From: Eutypa lata
Taxonomy: Eukaryota; Ascomycota; Sordariomycetes; Xylariales; Diatrypaceae
DNA: 64,000 bases
Assembly (NCBI GenBank): GCA_022661535.1
Contig: JAKULF010000012.1
Location: 682,001-746,000, forward strand
Direction: 5' to 3'
The notes under the pieces were generated by a model. That model was not told the origin of the DNA, made no database searches, and worked only from the letters and a program-made list of their open reading frames with translations. The number at the start of each line of letters is the position of its first letter. Position 1 is the first letter of the stretch. The position numbers and the translations under genes were made by a program. Of the stretch, positions 36,865 through 48,400 are shown in pieces.

Positions 36865-37884
36865 ATGGTACACACAAGATTAAAGTCAAAGCTTACAGAG
36901 GCTGATCCCGTGGCGGACCCCTCGTCCAGTTCAGAGCAGGAGAATTTTCCCGAGTTACTCAAACACGTCGGAAACCTACGCGACCAATCTCAAAGGGTCA
37001 TCAAAGATCTTGTTGAGCGTGGCGATCCTTTTGAGATTTATGATGGCCTGAATGCTGCCAACCAGCGCAAGTTGTTTGCTGCTCTCTGGAAGGACCATGA
37101 GCGACTACGCAAGATTGAGGAGACGCACAAAGACATAATTGGAGGGTATGAAAGAATGCCTGACGCAGACAAGGCGCTCGCCCAGAGACATATAATCAGA
37201 ACTCGCGATATAAGATATAGCGGCGACTATGAAGGCTTTGGCAAATACGATGAGGGCACAGTATACTATTATTCTGATGACAGCTATGACACACCAGAAG
37301 AAGACAAGTCTCCCGGCCACGTATCTAAGAAGCGCGAGATTGCAGAAAAGCGATACGTTGAAGACAAGAAGACCGGTAAAATCGACGTTTTCGCCGATGG
37401 GTACATGGTTAAGGGGTATTTCCGCGAGCGCTGGTTATATAATAGTAGCAAGGCTAAGGATGTCCCACCAAAAGAGCGCCCGGGAAAAATCACCGAATGG
37501 CACTCCTTGAAGCTCTTCACAAGTCCTGGGGACTCGGAACTGGTAGCAATACCAAGACATAGTGATATTCCCGAAAGCTACGTGTCCTCGCCTATATTCG
37601 ACACTATCTCGTCGCAGCTCTTACTATACCGGCTGACGGCCATTTTCGGCATGCCTCCCGCGACGGATTATATGGACGGGTTCAAACAGGTTTGGACGAC
37701 TACATTCTACTGGAAGGATGACAAGAGTAGTACCATTGAGTTTGAGGACATGAAAGGCAGCGCATTCGTCAGGTTCGAGGGGTCTGAAGATGCCAGCAAG
37801 TCGGCGCTAAAGCTGATAGAATTTTTACAAAGCGATAATGTACCACACCCATACGGTTCTGTACTGGCAGGTACGGGTGCTTGA
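36865..37884 (+). CDS. Hypothetical protein, 339 aa, single exon
   Basis: An uninterrupted frame begins at an ATG after an AT-rich leader and ends in TGA. The protein is hydrophilic. It has a charged helical N-terminal half (LLKHVGNLRDQSQRVIKDL, KLFAALWKDHERLRKIEETH) and a more globular C-terminal half rich in aromatic residues (QVWTTTFYWKDD, GSAFVRFEG). It has no signal peptide, membrane segment or motif I recognise. Length, balanced composition and absence of low-complexity sequence support a real gene. The wide flanking gaps give no functional context. Confidence 0.65.
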   Translation: MVHTRLKSKLTEADPVADPSSSSEQENFPELLKHVGNLRDQSQRVIKDLVERGDPFEIYDGLNAANQRKLFAALWKDHERLRKIEETHKDIIGGYERMPDADKALAQRHIIRTRDIRYSGDYEGFGKYDEGTVYYYSDDSYDTPEEDKSPGHVSKKREIAEKRYVEDKKTGKIDVFADGYMVKGYFRERWLYNSSKAKDVPPKERPGKITEWHSLKLFTSPGDSELVAIPRHSDIPESYVSSPIFDTISSQLLLYRLTAIFGMPPATDYMDGFKQVWTTTFYWKDDKSSTIEFEDMKGSAFVRFEGSEDASKSALKLIEFLQSDNVPHPYGSVLAGTGA

Positions 37885-38274
37885 TTACACCAGAAGTCGT
37901 TAGATGAGAGGAATCAGGATCAAAACCAGCTGCTTTGGAGTTTCCCCCTTAGTTATTTAGTGACACCGGCTAGGGCCTTGTGAGGAAACAGACAGATATG
38001 CCATTTTGAAGTCTTGAGATAATAAAAGTCTATTGGAAAGTGCCACTAAAGAACTAATATCACACTATGGCGATGTGTAGCACTATTGAAAGATATATCC
38101 CCTTCACCAACCATGCGAGCTTACGGATTTGGAGTGGAACTGTACTGTATAAATGTTGTCTAGAGTAAAAGCCGTAGGACAGCCGGCCTAGCTACAACAG
38201 GAGTAGATGTGGCTAGTCTCATACATGTATTGAAATAAATAAAAAAACACATAAAAAGAATTAAAAAAAAACCG
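37885..38274. other. Short convergent intergenic region
   Basis: This gap holds the 3' ends of two convergent genes, with A-rich stretches (about 38238-38272). No further gene is seen. Confidence 0.65.
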
Positions 38275-39350
38275 TTATCGTGAATCAGTCTTCTCGTCGT
38301 AACCCCTGGTAGTTATTATCTTTTTCGATTCCTTCTCAATGCCAATCTTCGTGAACTCATCGAGGTCCTCCTGAGGCAGGCCCAGGACCTCGTTGTCGAG
38401 CTTCTTGCCCCCCTGCTCGAGCCGGGCCGACCCGTCCGGGTAGAACACGCGCGTGTACATGGCCCTCACGTACCCGGACATGTCTCCCTTCTGCATGGAC
38501 GCCAGGCCGTCCTTGTAGCGCTGCGCCGAGTTCTCGTGGGTGATCTTCCAATCCTCCGGCTTAGTTCCGGTGACACGCAGCACCGACTCGAACATGTCCT
38601 TCTGGCTGACGATGAACGAGGATACGAGAACGAACTTGTGCTTGTAGCTCGACAGTGTGGGACTCTTGTCGTCCTCGCCGTCTGGGTACGTCTTGAGAGA
38701 CAGCAGCTTGGCTACAGCACGCCCGACCTGTGGCCAAGTCGTCGTGTTGAGGGGCATGGTGCCGTCGTCGAAGAAGGTCACGGAGCGCTCATTAAAATCG
38801 AAGCCGTACCGGTCGGGGTTGCCGCCCAGGCTAAACTCGTACCAGAAGCCGCAGGCGACGCCGATCCAAGCGCTCTTTCCGAGATCGTCGATGTGCTTCC
38901 GGACTGCGCGGCTCCCGGGACCCAGGAGGATGTCGTTGGCCAGGGCCTCGTTGGTCTGGTCGCAGCCCCATTCGTTGGGGAGAATCCAAGGGACGTTGGC
39001 CTCGGCTGCCGCTTCGACGAGCTTGATTGAGGTGTCGCTGGGGGATTGCACGCTCATTGTGATGATGAGAACCTCCTGGCCCTGGAGAGCGGCTACGAGC
39101 GACGAGTGGTCGTCGTAGCTCACCTTGGCTACCTTGACGCCATCTGGGATCTTGGCCTGGCTCTCTGTTCGGGTAATGGCCGTGATTTCGTGTTTTCCGA
39201 GCTTGAGTAGCTCGTCTACCATGAAACTGCCCACACGGCCAGTGGCCTTGCATCTTGGCGTTAACTTGTGACCCTAAAACCGCCATCTTGGACGATGCGT
39301 CGGATAGGCAAACTTACTCCAACAATTGCAACTTTCTTGACGTGCGACAT
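38275..39350 (-). CDS. NmrA-like / isoflavone-reductase-like NAD(P)-binding protein
   Basis: Two exons on the minus strand, 39318-39350 and 38275-39246, join in frame to 334 aa. The 11-residue first exon (MSHVKKVAIVG) is needed to complete the dinucleotide-binding motif GATGRVG (residues 11-17) of an atypical short-chain dehydrogenase Rossmann fold. Further family landmarks are TRTESQAK after beta-2, the VLIITMSVQ strand, and VPWILPNEWGCD, as in NmrA/PCBER-type proteins. Such proteins act either as redox sensors of transcription factors or as reductases in secondary metabolism; substrate or partner is not evident. A TATATAAA box lies 127 bp upstream. Family is secure, role open. Confidence 0.87.
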
Positions 39351-41014
39351 CTTATGTGGGAGGGAGGATATTGGTGGGGTAAGGTATGCTATTTATCAAA
39401 TGAGGGGATATCTCGCTTTTGGGATTGGCTTGAGAGGAGAGAAGTAATTTAATCTGTGCAAGCCAGGGCTGGGCACTTTATATAGAAGTCGCTCTCACAG
39501 TAAAAGGTGCTTTCGCTAGAATGCCGCAAACCCCGAATCCCTAACTGACATATGTTTGGTCTCTCTGTCCATAAACTTGGTGTAATCAATATAGTCCGAG
39601 TATATCCCCCCTGTATTATAGTGTGGGGGCTCTGATATCATGCAGTCTTTAATATCACACGTTGGGTGCTTTGTACCCATCTATCCCGAACCGAAGATAT
39701 TTTTTACAGAAATGGATAAAGAAATACATATGACATTGGATGCTGCCTGGCCTAGTTCTAAAGGCGTTAACGGACCTCTCATAGAATAACACCGGAGGTA
39801 CTATATCTTGCACTTAACCGTAACGTTTCATACTAAGTTCCGGAGGACATAGGTCTTGTTGTATAACTACAAACCATGTCTACATGTCTAGAATTTCGAT
39901 CGTGTACATTATTAACAACGCTCACTTTGTTCAGTTGAATAACTTCTTTGCTCTACAGAATAGTATTCGTCTAGTTAAAAACTTTATGACCGAACTCTAG
40001 ACGTGTAAGTGTAGAACTACGTCGATACGGCCCCGAGTGGAGACAAGTCCCGGTATCTGGGGATATGAAATGGCGGAGTTAAACACATACTAGATCTAGT
40101 TAGGCGCCATAGACGAGGATAAGAAACCCCTAATCAGCGATATGCCCGGATTGTAAATTCTATCTCCTTGCTTTTCAAGTCAAAGACGTTTGCAGCACTC
40201 AGGTACTGCGTATGCAAAAGACGTATGTTTTTATACGGTGTATGAATTAAAATATTGGGGGATATACAATATGGAAAGTCATATAGAGACGGTCCATCGA
40301 TTAGTCCCCCTTGAAGCTCTTGAACTGGTAGCTAACCCCTGAGACTGGACTCAATGCTGTTTATAAGTCGTCATATACAACGTAAAAAAAATAAGGATGT
40401 CAGCTCTAGGGCAATGCTATATTCTTCATTTACCATCTGTTACCAGAAGCAAATGTTGTACTCACCAATGCGTACATCCACGATACACGCCTTGCTATAA
40501 CCTCAAGGGGAGGGCAGGCATGGCCGCGGACCTAGCTAGGTATCTCCAGTGGCCGATTCATAATCATGAAAATGAATATGGACTGGCAAAGACCTAGAAG
40601 CAGCTCACATGGTATCTACCTCGGGCCGATACTATTTCCCGAGCGTATACGAAGCAGTTGGTAGCCTATGAGGCTGACAGGTTGGGTTGAAACCCGAAAT
40701 CCGTAAGGCACCCGGTAGAGAAAGTAAGTGTATTTGATCACTTATAACTAGTCCCTATACTTAAGGCTATGATAGAGCGAAGATTAAACAGGGCACGTAA
40801 CAAAGTCAACTTGTCCTCTTGAGCCATTAACTCTAACTAACAACCGTTGGCTCATGCCTTTTACCCAGCTAGTCCTCGATTACCACGCATGACATATATA
40901 GTGGCTTTGGCCTTCCATGAAACCACTATATCTACTAGAACCCTATGAAGCTAAACCCATGAGATACATCTGCCTGCTTTTCATATTGCTCTCCCAAAAT
41001 ACACCAAGCTCCGT
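39351..41014. other. Intergenic region
   Basis: No gene is supported in 1.66 kb. The promoter of the NmrA-like gene is at the left edge and the 3' flank of the Hce2-like gene at the right. The sequence is moderately AT-rich with no repeat of note. Confidence 0.6.
39477..39484 (-). promoter_or_regulatory. TATA box of the NmrA-like gene
   Basis: TATATAAA reads on the minus strand, 127 bp upstream of the start codon, a plausible core-promoter position. Confidence 0.5.
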
Positions 41015-41676
41015 TCATAGCCCATCACTACCTCTCAGCCACCAGTTCAAGGTCACACCTCCAGTGCATGTCAAGGTTCCCTTCGCCTCGACGCTTCCCA
41101 TGTGCGTGCCAGTTCGGAAGAAGACATACTGGATCAGCTTGTCGACGTCCTTATTTCCCACATAGGTAGGGGTCCCGTTCTATTCCAAGATCGAGAGTCA
41201 GTAAGTTTCGTTCTTAATGCATTTTGGGATCTCTCGCAGCCCCTGATGCGATCTGGATAGCCCCAACCAAACAGAGTGTGTGGTGTTAACTGAGACAGGG
41301 AAAACTGGGCACAGGCTATAAAACTGAAATAAAGAGTGCCTAAGGAGCTCACCTCAACCACGAGGGCGCAGTCGTCCCACTTGTCTAGCGCAGTCCAGTA
41401 CTCCGGATCCGCGGGGTCGTTTATGGTCCACTTCCCGGGGTTGTCATTAGCCCACTGCTGGAGCTCGAGGCAGCTGATCCACGACCCGACGTTATCGCCT
41501 AGGTCGAGGCTGGTGATCGTATGCGAGGTGCAGAGCTCGTAGGGCTCGCTTCCGGGCGTGAAGGGAGCGGTCTCGATAGCTCGCGTAGTAGCTATGCCAT
41601 GCTCGGTCGGCGTTGCGAACACCCCGAGAGGTAAGAGAAGAAGGGTAGAAATTGACAATGTCATGGTGGATGGCAT
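41015..41676 (-). CDS. Secreted Hce2/Ecp2-like effector-candidate protein
   Basis: Two exons on the minus strand, 41353-41676 and 41015-41179, are joined across a 173-nt intron in phase 0 to give 162 aa. The start ATG begins a signal peptide (PSTMTLSISTLLLLPLGVFA). The mature part has the Hce2 layout: an early Cys (YELCTSH), GSWISCLELQQWA, WDDCALVVE, and in exon 2 YVGNKDVDKLIQYVF followed by LTCTGGVTLNWWLRG. Hce2 domains are homologous to the Cladosporium Ecp2 effector and are widespread in secreted fungal proteins, some linked to host interaction or antagonism. Only four Cys are present in the mature chain, consistent with two disulfides. Exon 2 is short and was found by homology of motif order. 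Activity is not implied. Confidence 0.78.
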
Positions 41677-42443
41677 CGCGATTGTTTCACTGTTCTCTAG
41701 TAATGCGTGTTCGGTGTGTGGAACATGGGAAAGGTCTATGTGGGAAAAGAAGGAAAAGATTCTACCACCTAAGAAAGTAGGTGACTTAAATAGAAATTGG
41801 CGAAAGTCCAGGCATAACTCGTCACTGCTCTCGAGTGAATGTATTGTTTGCTTCCATATTCGCTTCAAGAGCAGGGTCCTTCCCTCATCTCAAGTGAGGT
41901 TTCAATCCCATTTAGGTGGTCCTACACGAAATAGAGAAGAGCGTACATTCTGCTCCTTTCTAACCTGCTAACCTCTTTCAAAATCTTGGTCCGATACACA
42001 CAAACAGAGTGTTTACCAATATACGTCAATAAAAGGGTAGTGGCACCAAAGTCTATTCACCCCTAGCTGAAATTTCAAGCAAACAAGATATCATGGGTAT
42101 CAACTGCTCTTCTATGATCGCTAAGCATGTGTAGTACTAAAACGACTTTTATACGTCATGTTCGAGCATTTTAGGCAGGGTAACCCTCAAGGTAGCAGTC
42201 GTACACCTTCCTACATTGATAATTATCTATTTACACGATTCACGCCTCCTAAATTAGCAAACCAACTGCACTAATTGACCTGTGTTGCGATGAAGTCGTT
42301 TCGGAAATATCATAGAGTACGTTTTATTAGTCCCCGAGAACTCTTTAAAAGACAAGTCCATTTGGATAACACTAAAGAAACAAAGCCAAATAATAGAGCC
42401 TATGACAGTATCCCCTTTCATCACCTCCTTCCCCCCCTTTCCG
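41677..42443. other. Intergenic region upstream of the Hce2-like gene
   Basis: It contains the promoter of the minus-strand Hce2-like gene and, at its right end, the 3' flank of the NLR-like gene. No gene or repeat is seen. Confidence 0.6.
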
Positions 42444-45400
42444 TTAGTCTTCTTGTACTGTGACTTTCTCAAATTTGTGCCCCTTAAATAGCGTCTTCTC
42501 ATCATGCCGCAGACACTTAAAGCAAAGATCGATTTGGTGGTCAACACAGCAGTAGCGAGGTCCGTAGATATCCTAGTGGCTTCACATTAGCGATATGGCT
42601 TATGAAACACAACCCCCGGCCCCCCACAAAACACCTTTGAGGCTGGGAAGGGAACTTACACAACTACAGCTATCACAATAGTACCGACTATCGCCGTCAA
42701 CGGTTGTTGACTTTATGAACTTTCCCTGTGGAACAGGGAACTTCTCTACTTCATCTTCAACTTCAGCTGTTGGCTCGGCCACCAGAGAAGGGAACTGTGA
42801 AGTTATTTCTTCATCTCCCTCCTGAGGACTTGGTTTAACCAGTTCAATAACCTCCTCTGGGTTCTGAAACATAGCATAGTGGTACTTTGCAACGTCGACT
42901 GGCCTCCATCCCCTCTTTGTTCTTGCTTCCTTGTCTGCGTTATGGTCGACGAGGAGGCGAATTGTGGTGGGGCAGCCCCGGCGACAAGCCCAGTGTAGCG
43001 GCGTCCACCCGTCGGCATCTGTATCGTTGATCGCATCCCCGTGCATGCTCAGAATCTTCTGCACAAAGCCAGTACAACCACGACCTGCGGCGAAGTGTAA
43101 TGAATGGCGACCCCCAAGGTCACGGGTGAGGAATGAAATATCGTCTGTAGTTATTAAGTCAATGATAGCTTCGTGACCTCCCATGGCAGCGATGTGAAGC
43201 GGTATACGCCCACCCTGGTCAATAGTTGCGGGTGTGAGCTTCCCATTGGACCTAGACAGGATAAGACAAATTTCTGGTATATTTTCATCCCAGACAGCGG
43301 CATGAAGAGGTGTTCCAAATATACCACCTCGGATATCGAAGTTGGGGGATTTCTTCAATAACAGGATCACCATCCTCGCTTGGCCTTTCTTCGCTGCCGC
43401 TTGCAATGGTGTGGCAAAAATACCAGCTTCGAGATCGATTGTTGATGGATAGCGATCTAATATAAGCTCCGCGACAGTTAGATATATCTTTTCTGCCTCA
43501 ATTGGGTCCTTCCATAAGTACGGCATGTGCGCTGCGGCGTGGAGTGGGGAGCCAACCACCAGGCTGCCAATAGTGGCATTGGCTTTCTCATCAAGTAGAA
43601 GCTGAACGATTTCTAGCGATCTGCCCTCGCCACTCGCAGCGGCGACTTCCAAGGGGGTTCCATGTTCCTTGTCGTTCGAATTGATATCTATGTTGTCGGT
43701 TTCCACGAGTACCTTGGCGAGATCCACCCTTCCCCAAAGCGCAGCGTAGTGAAGCATAGTCCCGTAGCTCCCAAGCTTCTGGTTAGGGTTGAAGCCATTA
43801 TGGAGTAAGATTCGAATCTTTTCTATCTCGTAATCGTCGTTTTCTAGGTACCTACGCAACACAGCCGGTGATATTCGCAATCCAAAAGGTATTGACCCGG
43901 AGGAGATTTTATCTGCCATGATGCGGAATACCTCGGGATTGAACTTAGCTAAAGCAAGATCCTCAGAGCTTTCATAGAGCCCAGACATGGTAGAAGGAAT
44001 CTTGAGCTTCGCCTTGGCAGACAGCAAGATATGGACACAGGCTGTGTGGCCCCTAAGCGCCGCTTCAAGTAATGGAGTGCGGCACTCCTCGTCTTCAGCA
44101 TTCACATTAGCACCTGCGTCTACAAGCAGCCTGAGGCAGTCAATTGAGTTTATTCTCGCTGCGTCTAATAGAGGGGTTCTCTTGGAGTCATCGAGAGCCT
44201 CTAAAGAAGCTCGCTTGGTGAGGAGGATCTGGACAACCTTCGGCTTGGACATATAACATGCTTGGTGAAGCGTTGTACCGGCGGGTCTAAGTAGGTCGAT
44301 ACTAGCGCCTGCTTCGAGAAGCAACTTTATGATATCTTCACTGGTGCACAGTGATGCGTGTAAATATGCATCGTTTAAATGCTTCAGGGAGGAGAATACG
44401 CGTAGTAGTTCTACTGCCCTAGTCCCACCCCACTGAGTAGCCATGGCGAGAGGGGTCATGCCGTCGTGATCCACGCAATCGAACTTTGCTCCTTTATCAA
44501 GCAGCTTCTTTATTATGTTGCTATAGTCCCAGATTGCAGCCAGGTGTAGAGGAGTGTCGCCACAGTCGTTCCCGGGTTGAGTATCAATGCCTTGCACTGA
44601 AAGGAGCTCGTCCAAGATACGGTAGAAACCAAAATTAGCAGCATAATGCAAAGGAGAAAACCCGTACAAGCATTTCTGATTGACGCCTACTCCAAGGTCG
44701 AGGAGAGCCCGGACAATAGATAGGCAATTTCCTTTTACTGCCAGGTGTAATGGAGTCAGCCCTTCATTGTTGGTCGTGTTAACTCCACATATGTTTGATG
44801 TCCTCGTCGGTATGACTTTTACTCTCGACTCTGTTATCAATATGGTTGCCAAGTAGTTTTCCACTATAGTGGTAGGGAGCGTTGTATATGCCTCTTTCGA
44901 CCCTTTTCTAGGCCCCCTCTCACGGTCTAGCTCCGGAGCTATATCGGAGTCTTCATTTCCCTTGACCATGTATAACTTGTTGTTACCTCTGACGCAGCCA
45001 TTTACATCTACTTGTCTTTCATAGCAGATCATCAAACTGGAGTCTCGATCTTGCCTCTGAGTATAAGCCTTTGCCCTTCGGAGAATAGCCAAGGCCACCT
45101 CCTCGTGGCCGTTCTCTATTGCTCGATGCAAAGCTGTCTTCCCCCTAGAGTCTGTTAGGCCTATCTTTGAACCATGGCTGAGTAGATACTGGACAATATC
45201 GACATAGCCACTGTAGCTAGCTACGTTCAGAGGCGATTGATTGTCGTCATTGCAAAGGTTAATGTCGGCACCGGTAGCAACGAGCTCCTGAACAACAGCA
45301 AATTGACCGGTACTCGCTGCGAGAAGAAGTGGAGAAGACTTTGACATGTCTTGTGAGTTGAGCATGCGACTACTTTGATCCTTGATAGAAAGTAGTTTTG

Positions 45401-48400
45401 CCACTAGTGTGAAATGTCCAGACAGTGCTGCCGAATGCAAAGGAGTTCGTCCCTTTGAGTCAGAACCCGCGTGGAACTTCATAACATCCCAAAGCTGATT
45501 TGGGAGAGAAACAGTGTGATTCTCGGCAAGTAGATGTATCGGGGGCGTCTGGTAGTTGCTGAAGTTAATCGAGTGGCTAAATTCCGCCCATAGTGCAAGT
45601 GCGAACTCGAAGTTTCCCATTCGGAGAGCATCGTGAAATATTTTGTGGACGTTATTCCGGATCCAGTCTCTTCGGATTTCGATCAAACTACGAAGGGCTA
45701 TTTCAGTTCCCGTTTCGAACACTGCTGTCAGGACGGAGTCGTTACTTAGATGGCCCTTATCGGCCAGCTTCCGTAGTAGATCAGTGTCGCCGAGCTGGGA
45801 GACAGCCACAGGGATGGAAGCCCACCGTCCCGCCTCTGAATGCATTCTAATAGTACTAGCTACCGATAGAATATCGATGGCTTTCACGATATCTCTTCCA
45901 TTAGACATCTTAAGCCTAAGCTCATCCATCATCATACTAAGGCTCGGCATTCCCTCCTTCCGTGCAACTGACGTATTTGGTTGGCGGTAGCGAGCACGCT
46001 GTGTTATCCAATAGTCAACACACCGGTCTTCAGTGAGAAATGCATCTGTATATGCATTATGCATTGCCGATGAACTCTCTGACTGCTTTGCATGGTCGAA
46101 CCAGTGTTCGATTGAATATGGCAGTAAAGGATCTGCTTCTTGCTCAGTAACATTGATGATATCTTCGATTGATGATTTGAAGGGTAGCTGGTCTGCAAGA
46201 GGTGAACCACCATCATCCTGGAGTGTCCTCGACTCTGGCTCCAAGTTTGCTTCGGAGGGGTCCTTTCCAAATACGTGGGGCTTGACGATTTGTGAAAGGC
46301 AGGTCTTTGCAATGACCGTGTGACCATGCCGCCCATAACTATACCATGGGGGCTTGCTTTCGACATCAAGGGGTGACAACTCGTCTCTATATGCTTTCAT
46401 TCCTTCCCCTTGCCCTACTTCCTTGTCCTGCTCATAATTTCTCTGCCCCGCACCTTGAGGCTTTTTGTCATGCTGTATTGAAATCGGAATAGAATATTCT
46501 CTTTGAGACGGGCGCACGATATACTGAAAAAGCTCAGGGTTCATCACATATGCTCGACCCCCCTCGATCTCCACTAAACCGCAGAGTAGGTAGACAAAAT
46601 CTTCAACAATGGTTCTCCGGGGCTCCCTACTTGCGTCCATGGTTCCTTTCGAAAGGATAAAGGACAATTCATCCACCGTAAGTGGTCGAATGGCATGAGT
46701 CACCCAGAGAAGCCCTGTTCTGATCCAGGGCTGAACCACTGTCGGTATTTGTTCCAGAATCAATCCTATGTAATCTTTATGCATCTGGTCAAAGACTGTA
46801 GTAACCACTGGCTGTAGTGATAAGGACGGATGGCAATCTAGAAGGGCTAGGCAGTGTTGAAGCTTTTGTAAATGAAGATCATCTCTTATCAGCATACCTA
46901 TCACACCCCTCTTAACCATCTGTACGGAGGGCTTCGGGTTGGTGGCTTGCTGTAGTATCCTCTCAAAGTCTTCCAGCAAGGCGCTCTTGATCTGTGGATT
47001 GTCTTTGGCCAGCAACCTAAGAGAGAACAAGTTGTTCCATGGAGCGCTGTTCAACGGTATTCTTATAGCCAAGATCCTACATGCTAGTTCATTGGTTTTA
47101 GCCAGAGCCTGTAGATCCGCAATAAGGTCCACGAATGGTATGGCAAAGTCAATATCTGAAGGCTGGTGAATGATGATGTAACTCTGCCCACCAGCTTGGC
47201 TACTTAAGAGTTGCTTTAGGACTCTCCATAAGGAAGCTTCTTTCCATGCAGAATTATATCCATAGAAAGCTTCTCGAGTCTGCTCAAGGATAGTCCGGAC
47301 ATGGGCGAAGAGTTTAGGACGTCCAGTTAAGAGTTGTCTACATAGGCTGGCTAAGAGTTGTGCTTTATGCAACGGAAATGGACGTGGATAGTGGTGAGAT
47401 ATGGTGACAAAACTGTCCACTTCGCCATGCCTCTTGCTGCGAATCGATGAAATCAATGAGCTTGTTAAGATTGATGTGTCTTGTATGGCGCTAGGAACTT
47501 CAAGAATCCTGATCGCCTTAGCAATAGGCTCTTGCGTACCTATTGGAACTGATGTCATGTCATCCCCATCTTTTGCACTGTGCCATGGCCTAATTGTTTC
47601 TTCCCGGTTCGGTGTGCTTGGCGTTGTAGCGGCGTTAGTTGCCCCTACCCATATATCGAATGATTGATCAGACAAGAGCCAGTCACATAAGCTTTTGTAG
47701 ATAGGCCTCAACCCAAATCGGGTAGGGATGTCCAAGTCGTGTCTCGAAAGCAGGGTAAGGAGGTCTTGAATTCTAGGTCGGCTTTCTTTTTTTTTTGTGC
47801 GTTCGAGTCAGTATGAGAATTCTCACACTTTAAAGCTTGAGTTGATTCAACTTACTAATGAAGATATCTTCGACCTTTCTCGATAGAAAGTTCATTCGGT
47901 TTGGGACGTGACATCTAGATAGATATCCGTGTGCTCGTGGTAGACCAATTTCGATTTCATGAGATTTACCTAGAGTAGCCGCATAATGGGGCACAAGCTT
48001 TTATCTAAGTTAGAGTGGAAGGAAAACTTGGGGAAACTAGTAATTATATCCTCACTATGCTATATGTGTTTGTTTCAGACTCATCTTGGTAATAGTTGAC
48101 TATTTCAAACATTGCTTTGTCGTTTAGAGTGTCGAATTCTACCGAAAGCTGCCCATGTAAGAGCGACAGGCGTTGGATCATAGAGGGAATCCAGGGGCCA
48201 GAAATACCATCAAACTGAGAGTAAACCAAGTTTGACAAGCTGTACTCCCAATGACATTCTGAAGAGGATCGATGAGGGGTGCCAAAAAATATCTTACCAA
48301 TCTGTCAGCATTGATCTAGCTAGATTGTTTTCTCATGGAAAGTTCTGAAGACTACGGATATAATAACGCGATTTTCTTGTAAGTTGAAAGGAAGAAAATA

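Noticed and set aside
47856..47914. Start of the large ankyrin gene at ATG 47914 (MSRPKPNELS) as a separate two-exon N terminus
   Set aside because: The frame works, but the other frame of the same exon (AATLGKSHEIEIGLPRAHGYL) matches the NLR-family linker and joins the upstream hydrolase exons, so the long model is preferred.
48334..48362. VFRTFHE-like piece as the continuation of the hydrolase domain
   Set aside because: It lacks phase with the upstream exon and hits a stop; the downstream IFFGTPHRSS exon (from 48292) joins in phase and matches the family.
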